The notes under the pieces: generated by a model | Seen by the model: the letters and a program-made list of their open reading frames with translations, nothing else | The model's database searches: none | Told to the model about the DNA's origin: nothing | Made by a program: the position numbers and the translations under genes | In this document: positions 1-6,422 of the stretch, one piece after another | How positions within the stretch are numbered: position 1 is the stretch's first letter | Layout: every line of letters starts with the position of its first letter | Assembly (NCBI GenBank): GCA_964598255.1 | Contig: CAZRBA010000070.1 | Location: forward strand, 1 to 6,710 | Direction: 5' to 3' | Source: Caldithrix sp964598255 | Lineage (GTDB): Bacteria; Calditrichota; Calditrichia; Calditrichales; Calditrichaceae | DNA length: 6,710 nt

Positions 1-762
1 GGGCCCAAAATGATTTGGCAGTTCGGCGAGCTGGGTTACGATTATTCCATTGATTACAACGGTCGTACAGGCAACAAACCCATTCGCTGGGATTATTTTC
101 AGGATTCGCGTCGGCGCAAATTGTACCAAACGTTTGCGGCCTTAATGCGGCTGCGGAAAACATACGATGTGTTCAACAAACCTTATTCCACGGTGAACAT
201 GTCCGTGGCCGGAGGCATGAAGCGCATTAATTTGATGTTTGCCACTCTAAACGTTTCCGTTGTGGGCAATTTTAATGTGCGCACAGGAACGATTCAGCCT
301 TTATTCACGCACGGTGGCTGGTGGTACGACTTTTTCAGCGGCGATTCCCTGTATGTTCAGCAAACCGATACCACTCTCACTTTACAAGCGGGAGAATTTC
401 ATGTATTTACGGATCGCAATACTTTCCATCCGCGAAAGGGCTTAATTTTAACTGATATTTCCGAGCCGATTGCCGCGGCTCCGGGGGAGTTCGTTTTACG
501 GCAAAATTATCCCAATCCGTTTAATCCGAATACCACTATTGAATTCTATTTACCCAAAACACAGCGCGTAAAAGTGCAAATTTTCGATACACAAGGGCGT
601 TTGATTGACGAATTGGTGCACACAGCTTTAAAATCGGGTTGGCATCGGGTTGAATGGACAGGCAAAAACACTTGGGGCGGCACAGTTGCCTCCGGTGTAT
701 ATTTTTACCGGGTCCAGTGCGGACAAAAAACATACATGAAAAAGATGATTTTGTTGAAGTAA
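1..762 (+). CDS. Secreted GH13 alpha-amylase-type glycosidase, C-terminal part with sorting tail (5' truncated)
   Basis: The reading frame is open from the first base, so the first methionine at 10 is internal and the true start lies before the window; 253 residues are visible. Residues 1-35 (GPKMIWQFGELGYD, then GNKPIRWDYF) match the stretch near the end of the GH13 (beta/alpha)8 barrel in bacterial alpha-amylases, followed by the helix with FAALMRLRK. Residues about 60-145 look like the all-beta domain C. Residues 168-253 form a type A C-terminal sorting domain: NYPNPFNPNTTIEF, then a FlgD-like Ig fold ending in YMKKMILLK. The family hydrolyses alpha-1,4-glucans; the tail implies export past the outer membrane. 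The catalytic Asp/Glu/Asp lie upstream and cannot be checked, so exact substrate is open. It is followed after 15 bases by the membrane-protein gene. Confidence 0.85.
   Translation, partial: GPKMIWQFGELGYDYSIDYNGRTGNKPIRWDYFQDSRRRKLYQTFAALMRLRKTYDVFNKPYSTVNMSVAGGMKRINLMFATLNVSVVGNFNVRTGTIQPLFTHGGWWYDFFSGDSLYVQQTDTTLTLQAGEFHVFTDRNTFHPRKGLILTDISEPIAAAPGEFVLRQNYPNPFNPNTTIEFYLPKTQRVKVQIFDTQGRLIDELVHTALKSGWHRVEWTGKNTWGGTVASGVYFYRVQCGQKTYMKKMILLK
520..762 (+). other. Type A C-terminal sorting domain (T9SS/Por-like) of the amylase
   Basis: This covers fragment residues 174-253, just after the NYPNP stretch of the linker. The PFNPNTTI signature is followed by beta-strand pairs with VKVQIFDTQGR, a W-x-G-K-N turn and a terminal VASGVYFYR strand. 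This is the FlgD-like Ig fold used as a cleavable or anchoring C-terminal signal in FCB-group bacteria. It is closely similar in layout to the tail of the convergent gene at 1420-1680. Whether this organism has a full type IX machine cannot be seen here. Confidence 0.8.
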
Positions 763-777
763 ATAAAGGCAAAACCG

Positions 778-1344
778 ATGGAACAACCTTCACGGCATTT
801 GTTTGTCCAGATCGACCAACGTTACCGAAAGAAAGCCGTATGGCTTTTAGGCTTGGCTACCGCAATGCTATTATGGGCGGAAAGCGCAGTGGACGGACCG
901 CTACGAACAGCTTGGGCGCCAAACGGGATTATTTCGTTCGAACTGGCAAAATCTTTTACCGTTGCGCAAAAGATAATGGCCTCATGGAACCCAAACGCAA
1001 AACTTTATGCCGCGTTTAGCCTGGGCCTGGATTATTTATTTCTCGTTGCTTATTCTTTGTTTCTTGCATTGGCTGTTTTTTCGGTGGCCAAAATTTTTAA
1101 GGAGCGGAGCAAAGGGTTTTTTCGGATTGGTTTGCTTTTGGCCTGGCTGCAATTTTTAGCTGCGGTATTTGATGCTCTGGAAAACGGATTTTTAATCCGT
1201 CTGTTATTCGGTGCGCAAAATTCCTGGTTTTCTCTTTTTGCTTTTTATTGTGCAACGTTAAAATTTTTATTCGTTCTTTCGGGGATTGTGTACATTTTTT
1301 CGGGGTTAACGGCCTATGCTTTTATGAGAAGACGAAATCCGTAG
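778..1344 (+). CDS. Four-helix integral membrane protein of unknown function
   Basis: A 188-residue protein that I cannot assign to a named function. The ATG at 778 is preceded by AAAGG at 765-769 with 8 bases of spacing, which supports this start. Four hydrophobic segments are visible at about residues 20-36, 80-106, 118-140 and 153-183. Between helices 1 and 2 lies a polar stretch of about 45 residues with NGIISFELAKS and ASWNPNAK. Helix 2 begins with SLGLDYLFLVAYS, and helix 3 contains AWLQFLAAVFDALENGFL, with acidic and Asn residues inside the membrane (D and E-N) that may be functional. The C-terminus is basic (MRRRNP), consistent with a cytoplasmic end. From memory, uncharacterised bacterial membrane proteins share the 'SFE-A ... 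ASW ... LD-LF ... DA-EN' layout. It lies 15 bases after the amylase stop and is probably co-transcribed with it; the hairpin at 1366-1395 ends the unit. Confidence 0.8.
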   Translation: MEQPSRHLFVQIDQRYRKKAVWLLGLATAMLLWAESAVDGPLRTAWAPNGIISFELAKSFTVAQKIMASWNPNAKLYAAFSLGLDYLFLVAYSLFLALAVFSVAKIFKERSKGFFRIGLLLAWLQFLAAVFDALENGFLIRLLFGAQNSWFSLFAFYCATLKFLFVLSGIVYIFSGLTAYAFMRRRNP

Positions 1345-1365
1345 CGTATTTAACCAAAGGTAATA

Positions 1366-1395
1366 AAAAAAGGCTGCCAAACGGCAGCCTTTTTT
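1366..1395. terminator. Bidirectional rho-independent terminator between convergent genes
   Basis: Perfect inverted repeat: the arms AAAAAAGGCTGCC (1366-1378) and GGCAGCCTTTTTT (1383-1395) are separated by the loop AAAC. The GC-rich core of 7 pairs is flanked by an A tract on one side and a T tract on the other, so the hairpin works as an intrinsic terminator for the plus-strand membrane-protein gene (stop at 1344) and for the minus-strand modular gene (stop at 1420). It sits 21 and 24 bases from the two stop codons. Confidence 0.9.
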
Positions 1396-1419
1396 GTTTT
1401 TACAGATGATTTTCAACCA

Positions 1420-4400
1420 TTATTTCATCAGAATCATTTTGTGTACCTGACGGAAGTTCTTGGCACGCAATTCGTAGAAGTACAGGCCGGAAGCCACTTT
1501 ACGTCCGCTATCGTTTTTGGCATCCCAAACAACTTTGTAGGAACCCGGTGCCATAGCCTTGTTAACCAGTGTTCTGATTTTTTGGCCGAGCGCGTTGTAA
1601 ATGTACAATTTAACATCGCTCTTTACAGGCAGCTTAAAGGCAATGGTTGTGGTGGGGTTAAACGGATTGGGATAATTTTGTGCCAATTCGAATGTATTCG
1701 GTTGTAAGTTGTCTTTGGCAATACCCACGCCGAGTTGGAAAATAACACGGAAAGTATCGCTTATGCTGTAAGCCCCTTCTGTATCTACAGATTTGACGAA
1801 CCAATAGTAAAATCCGCCGGAATCTGGAGGTTCGATACTCAGGCAGGTATCCCCGTTAACCAGAGTGGTATCAAACAAAGCTTGTTTTTTCTCATCCAAA
1901 ACCGAAAAAACATAGTGTACGGTATCTTGCATATCCGGATCGAAAGCAGCCGTCCAGCAAAAGGTAACCATGGAAGTATCGCTCGGAAAATCATTTTGAG
2001 TAAAAACCGTACTGTCAGGAGGTGCGAGCAAGGTAACGGCTGTCGGGGGTGTATTTTGCGGGAAATTTACAGCACCGGGCGTTCCGCCGTTTTGCAAACT
2101 GGGGGCCCAGTTTTCGGGAAGCGTGTTGTCCAGATCCGGACTCTTCAACGAGAGTGATGGGCCGTCACCATCCGGAGAAGTCGGCCAGGGATCGTTATCA
2201 TCATACGTAACCGAATCGACGGTTACACTTTCGACGTTTTTAAAGACAACGGTTTCGCCTTTATTGCTTAATGCTCCGGAATATTGATAAGGCGTACTAA
2301 AGCCGTAATATTTATGGAAGGCGGCCGTATCGCTGGCCAAAACAATGAAATCGCCGGGTTTAATAGTCGTACTATCGGGGAAAGTAAACGTTATACCATC
2401 CGAAAAATAGTAGCCGGAAAGATCGATTTCGGCATTGTCATTATTGTACAATTCGAGAAATTCGGTAGTATCGGTACCGGCCGGATTGTAATTGATTTCA
2501 TTTATTACGATATCATAAATCGGTAAGGTGGGTTGAGGTTTGGTAACCATAAAATTATCGAAAAGGACTTTGGCAACACCACCACTGTATTTGTAAATGC
2601 CCGGATAACCGGTATCAAGAATATTGGCGGTGTCTTCCAACGGACAGCCGGGCAATTGTACATCATCCAGATATGCCCAAAATTTGTTGCCTTTAACGGT
2701 AACTTTTAGATTGTGCCATCCGGTTTGAATGGTCGGGAAATCCGTACCTGGATGCCAGACCTTACTGATGTACCAACTGGAGCCGTCAAAGCCTTGTAAT
2801 TTAAGAATTCCGTTATCGCTGGAAGAGGAATTGCGATAAACAAAACGGTAAAAACGTATTTCATCATCTTTGCTTTTAATGGCCAGACCGGTGTACAAAG
2901 CGGCATTCGGGTTCGGATCGCCATACAAAAAGATGTCGGCGGAAATGGTGTAATCTTGGAAAACCGCATCTTTTACTTCGAGAATACCAGTGTAGGATTG
3001 ATCTTCAAATACACCGATGTAGCTACCCCATGGACTCGCCGTAGAGTCGGCGATGTAAAGCGTATCGCCGTCGGCTTTGAGATATGAATTGATTTGCCAT
3101 TGTAAGTCGTAATGGCCGTCCGTAAAGCGTTCAACCAGTGGCAGGGTGGGGCCGGCGGGGGCCAATTCAACCACTTCATTGGAATCGCGCGGTTCGAGTT
3201 TATAATTGCCATAAGAATAGTATCCGATTCCGGACAGATTGTAATGAGTATCTTGTTTGGGAGTAAATTTGTAGAAGAGATCATCAACGAGCATGGTGCC
3301 GGTGGCATCCTGAACTTCCCATTCGCCGTAACCCAAATCGGGATTGGTACAAACTACATCGTTCACTTTAACCGCAACCGATTCAAAAGATTCGCCGAAT
3401 TCATTCGCAACGATTTTAACGGGAGGATAGGGATTATTGTCGGCGGAGACCAGCAAGGTTTGGGAAACATTTTTAATTTCCGTTAGATTGTTGTATTCGG
3501 CAACCGTACCCGTGACGACGAGTTCATCACCAACATTCGGTTTCAGAGAATCGACATTGCCTGTGTAGACATAAATTCCATTCCAAGCGCCGGAATCGTC
3601 TTGCATAAAATATCCGTATTTGCTTACTCCGGAAACAATACCCTGAACAGTTACAACTGAATCGACCAACGGTGAAGCATCGCTGGTATTGGGATCGGTT
3701 GGCGTTTGGATGGTGGCAATGGAAGCAACGTTCAATTTTGTGACTTCAAAATTATCAAACAATACCTTAATGTTACCGGTGGCGTATTTAAAAATACCAG
3801 GATAGCCTTTTACGATAAAGGGATTATCATCAACAAACGGGCAGCCGGGTAATTCTTTACCGTCAAGATAAGCCCAGAATTGATTTTCCTTTACCGTAAT
3901 TTTAAGGTTATGCCAGCCCGTTGAAATACTATCGAAATCCGTACCGGGATACCAAATTTTACTAATATGCCAATTGGTGCCGTCAAAACCCTGAAGTTTC
4001 AGGATACCATGGGCACTGACAGTGGAGTTGCGATAAACAAAGCGATAGTATTTCATGGAATCACTTAACATTTTAATTGCTAATCCGGAATATAATGGTG
4101 CTTCAGAGCTGGGAGGCCCATAAAGAAAAAAATCCGCTGAAACCGTAAAGTTTTCGTAATACGCATCCTGAGTGTAAAGCAAACCGGTGTAACTCTGATC
4201 TTCAAAAACACCGACGTAACTTCCCCAGTTTGAGGCAGTAGAATCGGCAACATACAAAGTATCACCTGTGGTAAAAGTTGTTGAATTAAAGGCCCAGTTT
4301 AAGTCGGGTGTTCCGTCCGTAAATTTTTCGCTTAATGTTTGAGCATTGGCCGATTGAACGGCTAGAGCAAAGCCAAAAGCAATAAAGGCTAAAAGCAAGG

Positions 4401-4431
4401 CTGTTGTGAATGGCTGTAAAAATCGCTTCAT
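1420..4431 (-). CDS. Large secreted modular protein: two ConA-like modules, OB-fold, lamin-tail, Fn3-like and sorting domains
   Basis: A 1003-residue exported protein. The ATG is preceded by AAAGGAGC (4436-4443 on the minus strand), a strong ribosome site at good spacing. Residues 1-30 are a Sec signal peptide (MKRF, hydrophobic core, cleavage likely after SANA). Then follow: concanavalin/LamG-like module 1 (33-232); an OB-fold domain (about 251-424, VTVQGIVSG ... GYFMQDDSG ... GDELVVTGTV) like those of secreted nucleases; ConA-like module 2 (432-631); a lamin-tail domain (636-790, IVINEINYNP, EFLELYN, WPTSPDGDG); an Fn3-like domain (791-900, with C825 and C863); and a type A sorting domain (918-1003, NYPNPFNPTTTIAF ... 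HKMILMK). No catalytic domain or active-site motif is recognisable, so I call it a surface binding or matrix protein rather than an enzyme. Convergent with the amylase unit; apparently monocistronic. Confidence 0.9.
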   Translation of the reverse strand: MKRFLQPFTTALLLAFIAFGFALAVQSANAQTLSEKFTDGTPDLNWAFNSTTFTTGDTLYVADSTASNWGSYVGVFEDQSYTGLLYTQDAYYENFTVSADFFLYGPPSSEAPLYSGLAIKMLSDSMKYYRFVYRNSTVSAHGILKLQGFDGTNWHISKIWYPGTDFDSISTGWHNLKITVKENQFWAYLDGKELPGCPFVDDNPFIVKGYPGIFKYATGNIKVLFDNFEVTKLNVASIATIQTPTDPNTSDASPLVDSVVTVQGIVSGVSKYGYFMQDDSGAWNGIYVYTGNVDSLKPNVGDELVVTGTVAEYNNLTEIKNVSQTLLVSADNNPYPPVKIVANEFGESFESVAVKVNDVVCTNPDLGYGEWEVQDATGTMLVDDLFYKFTPKQDTHYNLSGIGYYSYGNYKLEPRDSNEVVELAPAGPTLPLVERFTDGHYDLQWQINSYLKADGDTLYIADSTASPWGSYIGVFEDQSYTGILEVKDAVFQDYTISADIFLYGDPNPNAALYTGLAIKSKDDEIRFYRFVYRNSSSSDNGILKLQGFDGSSWYISKVWHPGTDFPTIQTGWHNLKVTVKGNKFWAYLDDVQLPGCPLEDTANILDTGYPGIYKYSGGVAKVLFDNFMVTKPQPTLPIYDIVINEINYNPAGTDTTEFLELYNNDNAEIDLSGYYFSDGITFTFPDSTTIKPGDFIVLASDTAAFHKYYGFSTPYQYSGALSNKGETVVFKNVESVTVDSVTYDDNDPWPTSPDGDGPSLSLKSPDLDNTLPENWAPSLQNGGTPGAVNFPQNTPPTAVTLLAPPDSTVFTQNDFPSDTSMVTFCWTAAFDPDMQDTVHYVFSVLDEKKQALFDTTLVNGDTCLSIEPPDSGGFYYWFVKSVDTEGAYSISDTFRVIFQLGVGIAKDNLQPNTFELAQNYPNPFNPTTTIAFKLPVKSDVKLYIYNALGQKIRTLVNKAMAPGSYKVVWDAKNDSGRKVASGLYFYELRAKNFRQVHKMILMK
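1423..1680 (-). other. Type A C-terminal sorting domain (T9SS/Por-like) of the modular protein
   Basis: Residues 918-1003. NYPNPFNPTTTIAFKLP is followed by a FlgD-like Ig fold (VKLYIYNALGQKIRTL, GSYKVVWDAKNDSG, VASGLYFYELRA) and a terminal HKMILMK. The domain order and end match the amylase tail at 520-762, so both proteins should use the same export route. Confidence 0.85.
2062..2526 (-). other. Lamin-tail domain (LTD) in the modular protein
   Basis: Residues about 636-790. The signature IVINEINYNPAG ... EFLELYNN ... IDLSGYYFSDG ... PGDFIVLASD ... WPTSPDGDGPSLSL ... TPGAVN follows the bacterial LTD strand pattern closely. Bacterial LTDs occur in surface and secreted proteins, often beside nucleases or phosphatases, and are presumed binding modules. 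Confidence 0.8.
2539..3138 (-). repeat. Internal duplicate, copy 2: ConA-like module (residues 432-631)
   Basis: Second copy of the module at 3736-4335, of the same 200-residue length and aligning without gaps. Conserved blocks are nearly invariant while third-codon positions differ widely, for example in the codons for the FEDQSYTG block, which points to an old duplication held by protein-level selection. It is separated from copy 1 by the OB-fold domain and followed directly by the lamin-tail domain. Confidence 0.85.
3160..3681 (-). other. OB-fold domain (YhcR/secreted-nuclease type) between the two ConA-like modules
   Basis: Residues about 251-424 of the modular protein. The pattern VDSVVTVQGIVSG, YGYFMQDDSGAWNGIYVY, VGDELVVTGTVAEYNNLTEI is the typical strand order of the OB-fold found N-terminal to secreted endonuclease/exonuclease domains. 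A second, weaker OB-like half follows (VAVKVNDVVCT ... WEVQDATGTMLVDD). In family members it is thought to bind nucleic acid; here the catalytic partner is absent. Confidence 0.65.
3736..4335 (-). repeat. Internal duplicate, copy 1: ConA-like module (residues 33-232)
   Basis: Codes for a beta-rich jelly-roll-like module. Landmarks shared with copy 2 are FTDG near the start, GVFEDQSYTG, YRFVYRNS, GILKLQGFDG, TGWHNLK, FWAYLD, LPGCP, GYPGI and KVLFDNF near the end. The layout resembles ConA-like laminin-G or DUF1080-type (3-keto-disaccharide hydrolase-like) folds, which often bind glycans. An ungapped hand alignment of the two 200-residue copies gave 128 identities (about 64%). Confidence 0.85.
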
Positions 4432-4459
4432 AAAAGCTCCTTTCGCTTTGTTTGAACAT

Positions 4460-4489
4460 ATTTTAGGCGTGACGATTGGTGACGGTAAA
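4460..4489 (-). promoter_or_regulatory. Candidate sigma70-like promoter of the modular secreted protein
   Basis: On the minus strand TTTACC (4484-4489) and TAAAAT (4460-4465) are separated by 18 bases, and the predicted transcript start falls about 20 bases before the ATG at 4431, leaving room for the AAAGGAGC ribosome site. The -10 matches the consensus at 5 of 6 positions and the -35 at 4 of 6. The spacer carries the direct repeat CGTCAC-N4-CGTCAC. FCB bacteria often use divergent promoter consensus sequences, so this is tentative. Confidence 0.3.
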
Positions 4490-4595
4490 TTAAGGATTTA
4501 AATTAACTAACTCAAATAAAATAAGGAAAGTTTGTAAAAGATACCGATTAAGTAAAAAATTAAAAGTTTAAGGCAAATGAAGAAGGTTTTTGGGG

Positions 4596-5528
4596 CTATT
4601 TAAGATGTTCGCTTTTGTAATACGGTTCGATGTGTGTTGAAACAAAGATGTCTTTTCCGTATTCCTTTTTCAAACGATTTTCGACTTGCGTGGCAATATC
4701 ATGGGCCTGTACCACCGAAAGAGTGGGGTCCACTTTGATGGTAATTTCGATAGCAATTGTGTTGCCGATGCGCCGCGTTCGCAACTGGTGCGGAAAATAA
4801 ACACCCGGCGTGGCACTTACAACTTCCAAAATTTTTTGGTTCTCTTGGCTATCTAAAGATGCTTCAAGTAATTCGTTAATCGAATCTTTAAATGAGCTGC
4901 GAACAAAATTCAAAATAAAAATGGCAACTAAAAAAGCCGCAATCGGGTCGAGAATAACAAAGTGTTTTCCTAAAAGATTGGCTCCTGCGATCCCTAAGGA
5001 AACCGCAATAGAAGTCAGCGCATCGCTACGATGATGCCAAGCGTTGGCGATTAAGGCATTACTGCGAATTCTTTTTCCGTTGGCTATGGTATAACGATAA
5101 AGGCCTTCTTTAATTATTATGGAAAGAATGGCGGCAAACAGGGCGATTAATTCGGGACGCTCCAGTTCCTGACCCTGTAAAAAACGATAAATTTGGTATC
5201 CGCTGTCAATCATAATGCCAACGGCTACAAAAAATAAAAAAAGAGAAATAATGATCGAAGCCAGGGTTTCAATTTTTCCGTGGCCGTAATGATGAGTGTC
5301 ATCAACCGGCCGATTGGCTAAACGTACGCTCAATAAAACAGCAATATCGGTGCCAAAGTCGGACACGGAATGGAACGCATCGGCAATAAGAGCACTACTC
5401 CTGCCGAAAATTCCCGCTAAAAATTTTAGGGTTATTAACACTACATTCCAAGCAATGCCAATCCATGTTACTCTTCGGGCAATGCGTGCGCGTTCTGAAA
5501 GAGAAATAGGTTTCGAATTATTGTTCAT
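4596..5528 (-). CDS. Cation diffusion facilitator (CDF) family metal efflux transporter
   Basis: Inner-membrane divalent metal/proton antiporter. Numbered from the ATG at 5528 (310 residues), six hydrophobic segments lie at about 20-41, 43-70, 89-114, 125-143, 158-187 and 190-209, followed by a cytoplasmic domain (about 215-300). The metal site is complete: H53 and D57 in helix 2 (ADAFHSVSD) and H165 and D169 in helix 5 (HHRSDALTS). A His-rich HHYGHGK (79-85) lies in the helix 2-3 loop and HIEP near the end. The HD-HD set is that of zinc-type CDFs, but iron, manganese or cobalt cannot be excluded. An alternative GTG start at 5537 (313 residues) is possible; neither start has a clear ribosome site. 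The start lies inside the 3' end of the AMMECR1 gene, suggesting coupled translation. Length is normal for the family. Confidence 0.93.
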   Translation of the reverse strand: MNNNSKPISLSERARIARRVTWIGIAWNVVLITLKFLAGIFGRSSALIADAFHSVSDFGTDIAVLLSVRLANRPVDDTHHYGHGKIETLASIIISLFLFFVAVGIMIDSGYQIYRFLQGQELERPELIALFAAILSIIIKEGLYRYTIANGKRIRSNALIANAWHHRSDALTSIAVSLGIAGANLLGKHFVILDPIAAFLVAIFILNFVRSSFKDSINELLEASLDSQENQKILEVVSATPGVYFPHQLRTRRIGNTIAIEITIKVDPTLSVVQAHDIATQVENRLKKEYGKDIFVSTHIEPYYKSEHLK

Positions 5529-6078
5529 CGGTTTCACTAAAAATCAAAGCGTTAAATTTAAAGATTTCAGTTTCGGGGTCTTTCCAGGCGGAAGGCGATA
5601 ATCCGGCTTTTAGGCACGTTTCGCTTAAGAACGTTTCAACACCCCAACCGTATTCTGTGGCTACTTGCGGCAACAGCAATCCTTCGTAGAATCCGTTTTT
5701 AACCAATAAACCGTCCCGGCCGATTTTGATTTGTGAAATATCATGTACTGGCATTAAGGGCGATAGTACCGATATTTCGATTTCAATTAAAGGCAATTCA
5801 TCTTTGCTTAACGGAGGAAAACGCGGATCATTAAATGCAGCCGAAAGCGCCAAATCCTGAACCGCCTGATACAACGGTTTAATGCCTTCGACATAGCCAA
5901 TGCAACCTCGAAGCTGTTTGTGCTTGTTCAAGGTAACAAAGGCGCCGGTATGCATGGCCAAATTTTCGCTAATGGGTTTTGCTTCCGGCAAAGGCTGCTG
6001 GTTAAGCCGGGCGGAAATCGTCTCTCGGGCCAATTGCAACAAATAACGTTTTTCTTCTGCTGATAAATTAATCTCCAT
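5518..6078 (-). CDS. AMMECR1 domain protein (AmmeMemoRadiSam protein A-like)
   Basis: A 186-residue cytosolic protein with the full AMMECR1 signature. LRGCIG is at residues 56-61, preceded by GAFVTLNKHKQ and followed by YQAVQDLALSAAFNDPRFPPLSKDEL (70-95), the strand IEIEISVLSP (98-107), EGLLLPQVATEYGW (132-145) and a C-terminal FLSETCLKAGL ... W. The ATG at 6078 has GGAGA (6086-6090, minus strand) 7 bases upstream. The family is widespread in archaea, bacteria and eukaryotes. In many prokaryotes it is encoded beside or fused to a Memo protein and a radical SAM enzyme, and a biochemical role is not settled. Neither partner is visible here. Its end overlaps the start of the CDF transporter gene by 11 bases (20 if the GTG start is used), so the two form an operon. 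Confidence 0.93.
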   Translation of the reverse strand: MEINLSAEEKRYLLQLARETISARLNQQPLPEAKPISENLAMHTGAFVTLNKHKQLRGCIGYVEGIKPLYQAVQDLALSAAFNDPRFPPLSKDELPLIEIEISVLSPLMPVHDISQIKIGRDGLLVKNGFYEGLLLPQVATEYGWGVETFLSETCLKAGLSPSAWKDPETEIFKFNALIFSETDEQ

Positions 6079-6371
6079 GGCTTTGTCTCCGATCTTTATT
6101 TATTTCTAATTTATGAATTTTTGAGCAAATTTAAAATTATTCGTATGCAAAAGTAATAAAGAACGTGGCACAAGGCTTTGCAAACCATGGGTACGTCGTG
6201 GATCCGCACCGGTTGCCATTTTTTGGACAATACCAAGCCCTTCTGCCCACCGAAAATACGAATAACGTTTTAGGCGACAAACTTTAAGCATAGTTGTGGA
6301 TTTTTATTGGCTTTCTCGGGCAAAAAACAGACGTACTTCAAAGTTTGCGAATTACCCTGAACATCTCTAAA

Positions 6372-6399
6372 TTGCCGGGACGCAGAAGTTGCCAATAAT
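6372..6399 (+). promoter_or_regulatory. Possible promoter of recQ
   Basis: TTGCCG (6372-6377) and AATAAT (6394-6399) are 16 bases apart, which would place the transcript start near 6406 and give a short leader containing the GGAG site. TACAAT at 6401-6406 is an alternative -10 but has no -35 at a suitable distance. Weak evidence. Confidence 0.22.
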
Positions 6400-6412
6400 T
6401 TACAATGCATTC

Positions 6413-6416
6413 GGAG
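6413..6416 (+). promoter_or_regulatory. Ribosome binding site that decides the recQ start
   Basis: GGAG lies 6 bases before the ATG at 6423. An in-frame upstream ATG at 6405 has no such site in front of it, so 6423 is preferred. Confidence 0.7.
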
Positions 6417-6422
6417 AAAAAC

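Larger units (their letters stand above)
6079..6422. other. Divergent intergenic region between AMMECR1 and recQ genes
   Basis: 344 bases without a supported gene. The part next to AMMECR1 (6090-6160) is very AT-rich and probably holds its promoter, but I could not choose a convincing -35/-10 pair. The middle (6160-6250) is more GC-rich, with a short palindrome TTTGCAAA at 6177-6184. A minus-strand open frame of 61 codons (6106-6291) is present but has no ribosome site and no recognisable motif. No tRNA, CRISPR repeat or clear intrinsic terminator was seen. Confidence 0.6.

Noticed and set aside
654..1019. Plus-strand 121-codon frame across the amylase/membrane-protein junction
   Set aside because: Shadow frame: it covers the sorting tail of the amylase and the start of the membrane protein, both well supported in their own frames.
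1366..1395. Hairpin considered as a riboswitch or small RNA element
   Set aside because: Perfect stem with A and T tracts between two convergent stop codons is fully explained as a bidirectional terminator.
1735..2526. Plus-strand open frames (1735-2157 and 2284-2526) opposite the modular protein
   Set aside because: Antisense shadows of a gene whose domains are clearly recognisable on the minus strand; no ribosome sites or motifs.
3112..3486. Plus-strand 124-codon frame opposite the OB-fold domain
   Set aside because: Antisense shadow with repetitive Ile/Gly/Phe composition caused by the Asn/Pro/Glu-rich sense strand.
2539..4335. Repeat pair considered as a mobile or CRISPR-like repeat
   Set aside because: The copies are in frame, domain-length and diverged at synonymous sites, so they are a protein-domain duplication.
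4560..4571. TTAAA-AG-TTTAA inverted repeat next to a T tract on the minus strand, as a terminator after the CDF gene
   Set aside because: The stem is short and all A/T with a 2-base loop; not a credible intrinsic terminator.
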